The notes under the pieces were generated by a model. That model saw nothing but the letters and a program-made list of their open reading frames with translations, did no database searches and was not told the DNA's origin. A program made the translations under genes and the position numbers. From NCBI GenBank assembly GCA_013054445.1, contig JAAMPI010000005.1:50519-114518 (forward strand): a stretch of DNA of 64,000 bases, written 5' to 3'. Below, one piece after another: positions 10,865-21,417 of this stretch. Numbering within the stretch: the first letter of the stretch is position 1; each line of letters starts with the position of its first letter. The stretch is from Cudoniella acicularis (lineage: Eukaryota > Ascomycota > Leotiomycetes > Helotiales > Helotiaceae).

Positions 10865-13800
10865 ATGAATGAGTTTTTTGGAACGAAGCTTTCCCAGCAG
10901 GATCTGCAGGCAAGGCTTGCGCAAAGGAGACAACGAAATGGCCCCACCCGAGCGATGAGCATGTCGATGGGATCGCCAAGTGCCTCGCCACAGAGTAGTG
11001 AGCCTGGGATCGGGATGGGAGGCCTAGTGGGAGGTGACTCGCTGGACGATATTATTATGCAAAATGATAAGGAGATACAACGCCGACAGAGTCTACCAAG
11101 AGGCTATTCGAACCAAGACGAACGGAGGAGTTCTATGCTGGAGTTCGGATCTAGTGATGATAACCTCAATGGCTTTCAGTTTGGTGTGCCAACCTCAACT
11201 AGTGCGGATCCTCACTTGAGACGGCAGTCTACTGGGGAGATGGAAATTGCTGGAGGATATCCAGAAATGTCCGCGGGAATGGATATGTCGGGACAGCAGA
11301 TGGGATTTCCCTCCTCGATGCAAGGCCCGGATAGCCTGAATATCGATACCAGTGGAGCCTTTCAGGGAATGTCTGCGGATATGGTTCAGGGCATGATGGG
11401 GTATGTGCCGATGGCCATGGAGGGCATATCTGAAGAGGATACAGCCTTGAGCATCTTTTCATCGCCGAACTTTGCACAAACCTACGGCAGCGGGAATTTG
11501 GACTCCATACCCAGCGAATTTATGATGCCTACGAGTGTGCCGGAATCCTTGCAGTCACGTAGTGGAGTGGTTGTTCAGGGTGAAGATAATGGCAGTATGA
11601 TACCAACGGTACCCCGAATAGATGTTCCAGATGGAAGTATGATTACGTCGCCAAGAAAGATGAGCATGGCACAGAACATGAATCCATACGCCTCCCCAGT
11701 ATCAACAAGTATTCCTCCGTCTCTATCACTTCACGATTCATCATTCAGTCTGCCCGGGTCGGGTCCTTCCACGTCTGCGCCTACGCCTGCAGTAGAACCG
11801 GTAGTAAAACCAGAGCCACGACCGAATTATGTAGGAATTTATTCATTGAGTGGGTTCGACATGTTGAGTGCATTAATGAAAGTTGCGACAAGAAAAGATC
11901 CCGAGATTGATATCGGGAAGGTGGATATGTCTTGTGCTTTTGTTGTTTGCGATGTCACTCAAACCGATTGTCCTATTGTTTACGTTTCTGAGATTTTTGA
12001 ACGCTTGACTGGGTATACCAAGCATGAAGTTTTGGGTCAAAATTGCCGCTTTTTGCAATCCCCTGAAGGCAAAGTCCAGGCTGGAGTACGGAGAGAGTTT
12101 GTGGACAATCACTCAGTGTTTTATCTCAAGAACAAAATTGCGGAAAGAAAGGAGGCTCAACGTAGCCTCATCAACTATCGAAAGGGAGGACAGCCATTCA
12201 TGAACTTACTCACCATGATACCAATTACCGGAGAGGAAGGGGGTGATGAAATCAAGTATTTTGTTGGATTTCAGGTCGATCTAGTCGAGAAGCCAACTTC
12301 GGTGGAAGGAAAGAACGCCAGTGGCTTATATACCGTTGATTATTCGCAAGGGATGCTGCCGAGATACATCTGGCAGCCCCCTGAGGGTTCTCGAGACCCA
12401 TCCGATGGTGGGCAAACCATTAGTCGGGACGATGTTTCAACGGTGCTGAGCTCCATCAACAACCACACGGAATCTGAGTTAACGAAGAGGATGTGGGATA
12501 AAGTTCTTCTTGAGAACACTGACGACGTTGTTCATGTTCTTTCATTGAAGGGTCTATTTCTCTATCTCTCACCTTCGTGCAAGCATGTCCTCGAGTACGA
12601 TTCTTCCGAACTTGTCGGTCAAGCATTATCTTCCGTTTGCCATCCGAGTGATATTGTTCCTGTCACTCGGGAGCTGAAGGATACTTCTACCGGTGCCCCA
12701 CTCAATGTCGTTTTTCGAATTCGACGAAAGAAAAGCGGGTACACCTGGTTTGAGAGCCACGGATCTCTCTGCGTTGAGCAAGGCAAAGGGAGAAAATGCA
12801 TCATCTTGGTCGGCCGCGAGAGACCAGTTTATGCTTTGGCCCGCCACGATATAAAGGCTACAGGTGGAATTGGTGAGAGTGAGATGTGGACGAAGCTATC
12901 AACCTCTGGCATGTTTTTTGTTCGTCTCCTCAAACATCCGAACTTTGCTAGACCGGTCACCGGAAGACCTGATTGGTACCAGTATTCAGGCACTAATGCG
13001 GCCTGAGTCTAAAGTTGAATTTGGTCGCTCTTTGGAGAAAGCCAGAACTGGAAAAATCATTACACACAAGCACGAGGTCCTGAATAAACGAGGACTAGTA
13101 CTCCAGGCTCAGACGACTCTCTACCCGGGCGATGCATCGGAAGGCGAGAAACCAACTTTCCTTGTTGCGCAAATTCGACTACTCAAAAACTCGTCTCGAG
13201 CAGTAGCACCAGCTAGCGGGTCCGCAAAGTCCATGAACTCGATGATTAACCAATCTGAAAGTTCAACACCTTCGCACCCTTCAGCCTTACCCTCCTCACA
13301 ACTTGGCCAGGACGTGCCTACCCCTAACTCGACAGTGTCTATTCCAGGACCTGTCACACAAGCCGGTGGCGGCGGACTTGCTATTGGTTCGCAGGACGAG
13401 GCCTTGGCGTCGGAGGACAACATATTTGATGAATTGAAAACAACTCGATGCACTAGCTGGCAATTTGAGCTTCGACAAATGGAAAAAAGCAATCGAGTGC
13501 TTGCCGAAGAATTAGCAGTCCTTTTATCTAACAAAAAGAAACGCAAGCGACGCAAAGGAGCTGGTCCTCTTCAAAGGGATTGTGCAAACTGCCATACTCG
13601 AGTAACGCCAGAGTGGAGAAGGGGCCCTAGCGGTCAGAGAGATTTGTGTAATAGTTGTGGTCTTCGCTGGGCTAAGCAGGTGAGTCGCAGTAATTCTGAT
13701 CAAAGTGGCACCGTCCGACAAGCTGCAAAGGGCTGGTCCCAATCGGACTCCTCGACATCTCGAAGTTAGATATTGTCGACAATATCTACCCTCCACCATC

Positions 13801-14494
13801 GCGGTTACTTTATAATAATTCAAGTGCTATTTTCTTCGAATAATCACTCACTTGACGGCTTCGTTGAATATCAGGAGCATTAAAATACATGGCAAGATGC
13901 CGTATTTCGCAGTGGCAGCACCAGTCGCTTCTGTTGCTTCACACTCAGTCCTCTCGTTTACGCTGTATCCTACATCACTACAAGCACCAGCACTATCCAA
14001 CCTCTTGTTTAATCCGCTTGCCATGCTCTGTCGTCCGTTGTTGTTGGTTAAATGTCAGCATACCCTTACTTAATTTCAGCATTCAAGCCCTTTTTCTTGA
14101 GCTTTTTTGGTGTTTTGGAGCCACTATCAAGAATTAGTTGCTTATTGACGATCCATTTTGGGTACAGACCGGCCGTGTATCTCCTCGAAACTCGACCCGC
14201 ACCAACGATGCCGGATCGAAAAATTCGCAAAAATCGACGTCTCCAGCCCACTCCTCACCTCTTCAAAAGGAGATGCCGCAAAACCAATCCTTATCGAATA
14301 CGCCCAATCTAAACCCCAATCCAAAGGAAGAAGATGTGGATGTGAAAGGTGGAGAAGGTGCGGCACGGCCCGCTAGTCTGGGTGGCCGGTCGACAGCGGA
14401 CAGCATGCCAGTCCATGAGCAAAGTGTCGGCTTCAGAGACGGCGGAGAAAGGGGTATAACAATGATTATGGAGGCTGAGGGGGGTGGTGGTTGA
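10865..14494 (+). CDS. wc-1: White Collar-1 blue-light receptor and GATA transcription factor, with a one-base frame break
   Basis: WC-1 senses blue light through flavin in its LOV domain, pairs with WC-2 and activates light and clock genes. From the ATG at 10865 the first frame gives a Ser/Met/Gln-rich N-terminus, then a LOV domain (about residues 355-475) with GQNCRFLQ, whose Cys394 would form the flavin adduct, and a PAS domain near 550-660. The third PAS starts with MWTKLSTSGMF and then breaks: six Ts at 12914-12919, where five would continue smoothly into FLFVSSNIRTLLDR in the next frame. That frame carries the rest of this PAS, a basic stretch (KKKRKRRKGAG) and a GATA zinc finger (13581-13680) with CANC and CNSC pairs. 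After WAKQ an intron (13680-14167, GTGAGT...CAG) leads to TGRVSPR and the Ser/Pro-rich tail ending at 14494. With one T removed the protein would be 1,046 residues; as written it stops after 713 and lacks the zinc finger. Confidence 0.93.
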
Positions 14495-16241
14495 GGCTTT
14501 AAACCCTGCGGACCGTACTCTCTTGAATTTGAAAACTGGAAAGGGGGCTTTTCACATATCTTCTTCCCTTTTTCTGGACATGGAAACGAGAATAGGTCAT
14601 GGGGGCGGCAGGGTTCCGATGTTCCCCAAGCGTAATAGTTACTCCCGGAGCGGAGAAGGGATGGCAGGCCAAGATAGACAGGAACTCATGGTGTTGGGTG
14701 AAACCAAATAAAAACTGCTACTTCGGAAGGAGGAAGTTTGCAAACTCTACTTTTTTGAATTTTGGTTCTTTCACCCACGGAATAAAGCGATGGCGCTTAC
14801 GGCGTAATGGGATATTGTTACGGGTCCGGTTTAGCTGGGATAAGGATGGGGAGGTTTTTTGATGAGATGACACTATTACGAACATATAGTTAAAGTAATT
14901 CGAATTATTTAGAGAACTCACCCGCTATCCTTGATGAATTACATGGTCACTTCTCAGGTGGATGATGCTTCAAGCTGGCTTCTTTGTAATAGTGAACATA
15001 TGTATTTTGTAGTCTGGGCTCGTAAGTAAATCTTTATATACACATCTATAAAGGGCGATCTTCCTCCCATTATCTAAAGGAGAGGACGTAAACATGCCAA
15101 TTCATTTAGATCAGGGAATTAAATACAAGGTCCTTATTTGTAAATAAGTGGCAGCATAGCAGCTGTAGTTTGGTTTGCACCTTACCGTTCCCAACGCTTG
15201 CTCGCTTCCCGATCTGGCCTGTTTGCCCCTTCCCTTATATTCATCTTCAACATAACACATAACATCACACCGCCTTCGGCACACTCGCTAAAGCCGCTTT
15301 GGATATTCCGAAAAAATAGCACGCAAAAAAAATAAGATAACTAATTTAAATAACTCAAACTATAAAAAATATCAAAAAAGACATTAAGCTCGAAAGAGAG
15401 CTAAAGTGTGTTGTAAGTGAAGGCTATCGGATTTGACTTTCGGGACAAGATTAGAGCTGTATTTTTACTTAGAGCAAGGAGAACTTACACCGATGACCAT
15501 CTGGATTTCCTCTATCGCGCTGAGAACTTGTTAAGGTTCTCGGAACTTAGGCTGGAATCAGACATGCTACCACTACACCAAGCCTTCGTTTTTGTTGGAG
15601 TTATTTGGCTTATTTTGGTATATAATGGAGGGGGGTTAGCGAGGCGAGTGAAGGATCGTGTGGGTACTTCTAAGTGAATTACATGAATTACGCCTGAAGT
15701 TCTAACTTCTAAGGTTGATGTGTAGTTAAGCGTTAGAGTAGCAATTGTTATAGTTTCGTAGGATGGTACTTGGTATGGGTTTTCTTTTCACAATTTGCAG
15801 CTATAGAAGGGCTAGTATGAGCCAGTTTTGGGTTATACGAAAGTATCAGTGAGACATCTGAGAATTAACTCAATTATGTTTATGTGGAATTGAGAATGGG
15901 GCATAACTATCCGGTAGTCATGGTTCTCACAAACCCACACTTACCATTACGCTCATCTATCTACATTACTTCGCAGAGTTTCATGGTAAACAATACCTCT
16001 AAGGCACTTAATTATAGCTGGGGGAAGGGAAGGTGGAAGCATAATATTGCAGCGTTCACATTTAATTTTGGACTTTTAGCACCCGGGTAGAATATACTGC
16101 ATATGCTATTATGCGGGTATTCTAATAAACAGCGCAGAACAAAACCATACTGCTCAAAACTGGATTCCTATACCAGAAACAATGTATCGAAATGGAATGA
16201 AGTATTGCAGAATCATCGGTAGTCAAAACGAAATAGAAGAT
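14495..16241. other. Intergenic: AT-rich spacer after wc-1
   Basis: No supported gene. The frame at 15417-15677 could encode 86 residues but has no recognisable family and lies in AT-rich sequence. Bases 15300-15420 are very A-rich. Confidence 0.6.
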
Positions 16242-17053
16242 CTACTTCTTTGCCTTGCCCTTGCCTTTCGATGGTCCTCCCAACGCAGCTTCTCTTCGCT
16301 TTGCTTCACGAGCATCAATCTCGGCCTTCTTTGCCTTCTCTGCTGCCTCGCGCTCTTCCTTCTCGGCTTGTTTCCTGGCTGCCTCTGCCTCTCTCTTTTC
16401 CCTGATAAGCTTCAGTCTTGCCAAATCCGCCTTTGCCTCGTCCGTCTTCCCTGCCTCATGCAACTTCTGGTATCTCTCCTTCGCCTGTTGTGCTTGTAGT
16501 GCCTCTCTCTCTCTGCGGCTCAACTCTGCAACTGGCTTCTTCCCCTTCCCGCCAACACTCAAATCTTTGACCCCCTCAGCTGCCTCGTCTACAGTGACAG
16601 GAGCTGCCTTGGCTTGATTCCTCGCAGCTTTGGAGTGGTTGGGATTTGCTGGCATGGCATCGTCCTCGTCACTCTCCTCCTCAGAGCTCGATGGCAGATC
16701 ACCTGGCTGGGGCACACCCTTCTTCTTAGCTATCGCAGCCTCCTTCTTTGCCTTTGCAGCAGCACGACGCTCCTCGCGAGTCATGGCAGGTTTGTTGGAT
16801 GCTTCCTCCTCAGATGACTCCTCCTCGGAGCTATCCTCCTCCTCTTCGGACGAGCTAGCATCGGGATTGCGTTCTTGAACTTCATTTCCATCGGCATCGA
16901 GGGGTCGTAGATTCTTGGAGAAGTGCTTGCCACCTAATTATCAAATTAGCATGTTGTGTATCATCCAGCGTCGGTGCGCTTACCCCCGCGCGTGAACTTC
17001 TTGAATTTGCCGCCACGGCCACGTCCTCCACCTGGTGGTCCTCCTGGAGCCAT
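16242..17053 (-). CDS. PP28/PDAP1-family phosphoprotein
   Basis: Two exons on the minus strand (17053-16984, then 16933-16242) join to 253 residues. The start [20 protein letters not shown] and the GKHFSKNL that follows the intron are family-like. Next come Ser/Glu clusters ([14 protein letters not shown]), which look like casein kinase 2 sites, then the conserved [15 protein letters not shown] motif. The C-terminal third is Lys/Glu/Ala-rich helix ending KGKGKAKK. In animals PDAP1 (PP28, HASPP28) is a casein kinase 2 substrate with RNA-binding associations; the role in fungi is little known. The first exon is supported by a clean GTAAGC donor and by the protein sense on both sides of the join. 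The Arg/Gly-rich start suggests nucleic-acid binding, which is inference. Confidence 0.9.
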
Positions 17054-17975
17054 GATTGTCTGATGCAAGAGGTGTTTATTTGTCTTTTGCGGATTGAAGG
17101 GTCTTGTTGGGCAGTCGTGCAAACGTGCTTGGATAACAATCCGGGAGAAATCACGGCACGATGTATGCAGGGTAAGAAAACTCCACGAGACCACTGCAAT
17201 GGAGGGGCAATCCAACCCGACCCCACCAGCATTGACTCAGATCCTACGCTAATCTTAATTTGGATTAGCGCCCTCGCTTCGGAAGAGCATCACGTGCGAT
17301 GAAATTTTCCTTTTGAGCTTCGCGACTCTCGAGCTCTTCTTCTCTCCTTACATAAAACTACAATCCTTCATATTCACTCTGGCTTACGTCTATTTCAATG
17401 GCAGGTCTTGGAGGGGAAATTGGAGGAAAGAGGAGAATTATTGTCGCTGATACTTACCCTGCGGCCTGTGGCATGAGAATGCGTTGGGCACGGAGAAATA
17501 TACACAGCGGGACATACTGTCACATACACCACACCAATGGATACCGATGAAGGTGCGAGAACAGCTCTGGTAGCTGATGATGCATTATGGGGTACTCTTG
17601 TCTGGATCTTTTGTTCTGGGAATATTTCCTGGGATAAATGGCCAGATTGTTCGCGTCCACCTTCCGCGAACAAAGACCGGCCCCAAGAATCTCGCGGTAA
17701 ACTCCCGTTGGCGGAGACATGAATTCCAACTCGATTCCTCGCCCTTTCTATTGATTGCCGCATCACTCGTTTGCTTTTCTTTGTCCGTGTAGAGATTCCA
17801 TGTGTAATTGTTCAGAATGCTGTCTTTGTGAGTTTCGAGGAACGAGTCGGTCCTCTGAATCACCAACGTTTTGTTCAATAACCAAAATCTTGTTCGAATC
17901 CCAAAAATACGTCTATAAGAGTTAGCAAATTCCATCCCGTCATCACCTTCTATATTCTGGCACAAAATCTGCAAA
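17054..17975. other. Intergenic: upstream of the PDAP1-like gene
   Basis: A CACGTG site lies at 17291-17296, about 240 bases upstream of the PDAP1-like start. A minus frame at 17585-17974 is open but has no recognisable family and no codon or motif support. Nothing else is recognised. Confidence 0.5.
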
Positions 17976-18442
17976 ATGGCGATCCAATCAACTACAACTA
18001 CATTCTGCCCACACTGCAGCGACCAGCTTCTAACGTCCCGCTGCCAAAGGGAAACTTGCGGTCACTGCAAGAATACTTTAGGAATCCCGCCGACTGTGAG
18101 CTTCCTTATCCAAAACTGTCTTGCGTTATCATCAACTATACTCTCGACCGCACCATACTTCGATGCAACCACTGCGATCTCGTTGCTACCAACAAGCGGG
18201 CAATGGATGCTGAGTTTCCACCCCCGACACGCGAAAGTCCTGTCGAAAAGATTGAGAAGCACATTAAACAAGCAGAAGAACTCATCACGGAGGGGATACG
18301 GAAGGAGGATCTGGAGAAAACGCTGCCGGTTATGAGGACTAAGTTGAAGGAGGCCATCGCGCTGAGGGAGCGCAAAGTAGATAAGGCTTGGAGGGAGCAT
18401 TGGGGTATATGGGGAAAGGGGAAATTTGAGTTTGAGGATTGA
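17976..18442 (+). CDS. Small hypothetical protein with paired CxxC motifs (gene model uncertain)
   Basis: An ATG in good context (AAAATGGCG) opens a frame with CPHC and, after a short loop, CGHC, a layout like a small zinc ribbon. A different frame downstream is open to 18442 and encodes a charged helical region (PVEKIEKHIKQAEELITEG) and the end WREHWGIWGKGKFEFED. An intron 18096-18196 (GTGAGC...AAG) joins the two in phase and gives about 122 residues; I used that model. The problem is that the downstream frame is also protein-like inside this putative intron (it holds RCNHC), so another start or splice pattern is possible. I do not recognise the family and assign no function. Confidence 0.4.
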
Positions 18443-19845
18443 TATCTCAGGCCCCGCTCCTTTAGACAATGCATGTCTTATGCTTTCTTCCATCAAATGT
18501 ATCCAAAATTCTCCCTTATAAAAAGAGGTTGCTGATATCAAATTCCAAGATACTTAGAGCGTCTTGAGCATATCTGATTGAAAAATCGGTTGATTTACCA
18601 AGCAATTTTCAAATAGAGGTTCAAATTGTGATTGTCCAATTTCCCCCCCATTCTACCTCGTGAACATGACCACTCAGTCACGCCCAAAATCATAATTCCA
18701 AAAGAATCTTTATCATTATATATTCCCCGATTCCCTCTGAAACTTCATAAACTGGTATATTAGACATCAGAAGCCCTCCCCCTCGGCGAATTAAGTATAT
18801 TCAAGCTCGAAGCATTGTGAAGTTAATTTTGAAGTGGGCAACAGGGAGCGGCTTCGGGACAGGGAGACGAAACGAACCCACGAGTCTCACCTAGCACCTA
18901 CCCGTATTGTTAGTCTCACCTTCTGGAAACTGTTGATTCCACTACTGATATACCTGCACCAGCTGAATATCCGTGGATCTCTAATAAATGCAATACGTCT
19001 AATTTCCTACGTCCGTATGTCACGCAGTTACGGTATGTATAAAGTTATTAAAAATGTTACAGCAGGACATTATTTATAGTATATATTAAGAAGTGCCTGC
19101 TTAGCTCATGTGTATTTCACGTTATCTAGCCAGAATGTAAATAAACGTAGAATTCTTTTTACGAGAATCGATATTTTACATAGGCAACGAATATACAAAT
19201 GCAATCAAAGACGTGATTTATGATTTATGATTGTATTTATATGAATTTAAATAAATTTTGGTGACTTTGTTTATATTTAGATACATGGAATATTCACAAA
19301 TGTCTATTCGATTGTATCCATCAAACTATTTTTGAATCACTTACCGAATTGAATGCCTCAGTAAGGACTGGCAAAAAAAGTGGTAAAATATTTTAAACAT
19401 TACTCACTCTCTCTGACCTCCCAGATAGCTCCTTTGAGCAGTTTCTTCGCGGCGATAAGAACGAGAAGATGACGTCAAAGACTCAAAAGTGAAATCTGGT
19501 AGAAAGAAGTCTCGACCAGTCGCTTTGGAGGCCTCTCCGGCAGCTTCGGGCTTAAAATGTCTCGGAGGGATTATCTGCCTAGTTGAGAGCCAAAAGCTAC
19601 CGCCGAGAAGCCCTCTTTGCCTAATGGGGATATTGACGGAGTTGCGGATTTAGAATGTGCTGCTTTGGGATTAGTCTTTGCCGAGAATCACTCGACTGTA
19701 TCACGTGCGACAAAGGGCTTCGAAGTATATATCGAAGACCTTGCGTTGCAAGGTGATGAAGAATCAACAAGCAGTCTCTGGTAATTGGACTTCATCGACT
19801 TCAAATTTTGAATCTTACTGATATTCAAATTTATCCTTCCTAACC
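18443..19845. other. Intergenic: AT-rich spacer and promoter of the EasG-like gene
   Basis: Bases 18550-19340 are very AT-rich with no long frame. Nearer the gene are a CACGTG core (19702-19707) and a TATATAT stretch around 19725, both at plausible promoter distances from the ATG at 19846. Confidence 0.6.
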
Positions 19846-20861
19846 ATGGCGATTCTTCTCACCGGCGGCACGGGAAAAACCTCCTTGGGAACAGCGAAGC
19901 TTTGCCAAGAGGCAAAAATCCCCTACGTGATTGCAACTCGCAAAGGACAAGAAGGAGTTCCATCTGGGATGACGGGGACGAAATTTGAATGGACCGATTC
20001 TTCGACCTTTGAAAGCGCTTTGAACTATAAGTTCCCAAACGGAGAGAGCATTTCAGCAGTCTATCTCGTTCCGCCTCGGGACCCAAACCCGGGAACGTAT
20101 ATGAACCCTTTCATTAACTTGGCCATTAAACACGGCGTCAAGAGATTTGTGCTTTGCACTGGAAGCTCGGTAAGTGAAAGATTCTCTGTGTTGGCTAGCA
20201 TCAAGGTTAATATCTGATAGGCGAATAAAGACGGAGGGTCCGTTGGAACGATTTGGCAGCACTTGTCAACCACTGGTGTTGAATATACCGTGCTTTTGGC
20301 GACATGGTTTATGGGTAAGTTTGGGACTTAAGTAAGAGGTATGGGCTGACATGCGAAAAGAGAATTTCCTGGGATGGCAACACCATGCCACTATCAAGAA
20401 CGAAGGGAAAATATACTCGGCTTGTGCTGAGGGGAAAATTCCCTTTATTAGTGCCGCAGACATTTCAGCCGTGGCATTTCGAGCACTGACCGACAAGAAT
20501 CCACCCACGGAAACAAGTTATCGAATTCTCGGCCCCGAGCTTTTGACTTACGATCAGGTATGTTCCGTTTAAAAAGATCCTGCCCATCCAAATACTGAGA
20601 ACATGTAAACAGATTGCAGCAAAGATGAGCAATGGAATTGGTCGTGAAGTGAAGCATGTGAAAATATCAGAGGATGAGGTCTCCAAGCGTTATCAGGGTA
20701 CAGGAATGCCAATGCACATGGCGGATTTTCTGGCTAGAATTGAAGTGGAAACGGCCAATGGAGTGGAGGAAAGGAAGGGCAATGCTGTGGAAAAGGTGAT
20801 TGGACGGCCACCACAAGGGTTTGATTCTTGGGTTCAAGCCAACAAGATTGCTTGGACTTAA
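19846..20861 (+). CDS. EasG-like NAD(P)-dependent dehydrogenase (festuclavine dehydrogenase relative, NmrA/SDR fold)
   Basis: Four exons (19846-20169, 20221-20314, 20361-20557, 20613-20861) join to 287 residues, close to the 280-290 of the family. The N-terminus [19 protein letters not shown] is a Rossmann-fold dinucleotide-binding loop. Further hallmarks are [46 protein letters not shown] and [13 protein letters not shown], all lining up with festuclavine/agroclavine dehydrogenases, which reduce the iminium to close the ergoline D ring. Relatives of this sequence type are widespread in fungi that make no ergot alkaloids, and no dimethylallyltryptophan synthase or other ergot gene lies nearby. 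The true substrate is therefore unknown; a general imine or NAD(P)H-dependent reductase is the safer description. Confidence 0.88.
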
Positions 20862-21417
20862 CGGCAGTATCCCAATCCGAGATTTAAAGAGTCCGAAGAA
20901 TGATGAATCCACAGTCGTCCCGCCACTATGAATATTTTCTTCTTGTTTTGCGTAAGAGTGACTCTCCCATCATCTGAGTGCCTTTCATTCTGTGGATATC
21001 TGGCCAAAAGTTCGCCTCTGTAGGAGAATGTGATGGTTGAATGCTGTAGTTTCCGATGGCTGGGAGGGCGAGAATTGTTGTTGGCAATGTCGGAGATGAT
21101 GCAGGGACGCGTTTTGTCACATCGCATAGTAGAAGTAGAAGAGGTGGACGGTCTCGATTATTGATGGCCATGCGCGTCGACAGTATCCTCCTTTGCCATC
21201 ATGGTATGCATTTATGGTGTGGTGTTGTGGTTGGCAAACTGGAATGTTTTCCAAGCTCGTTCGCTTCAAGACCCACTCAAGCCTTGCGCTAACGCTCACT
21301 GTAACCTTAAGTGATTGGACACTGAAAAATACAGTCACAGTTGCAAGCTCGCGTCCTTTCTTTCATAATCGCAACACAACTCCACGATCTAGAATATCCA
21401 GACCAAAAAAAGGGCCA
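20862..21417. other. Intergenic between the EasG-like gene and tan1
   Basis: Short tail-to-head spacer that must hold the 3' end of one gene and the promoter of the next. No feature is recognised beyond short random frames. Confidence 0.6.

Noticed and set aside
12864..13769. Second half of wc-1 as a separate gene starting near 12864
   Set aside because: It begins in mid-PAS domain and continues the upstream frame without a missing residue, so it is the same gene after a one-base shift.
15417..15677. 86-residue frame with a hydrophobic stretch
   Set aside because: It lies in AT-rich spacer, matches nothing I know and has no splice or context support.
17885..17905. TTCGAATCC text resembling a tRNA T-loop
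   Set aside because: The flanking bases do not form the T stem and no acceptor or anticodon stem can be drawn.
17585..17974. Minus-strand frame of 129 codons
   Set aside because: It has no family resemblance and overlaps the likely promoter of the small CxxC gene.
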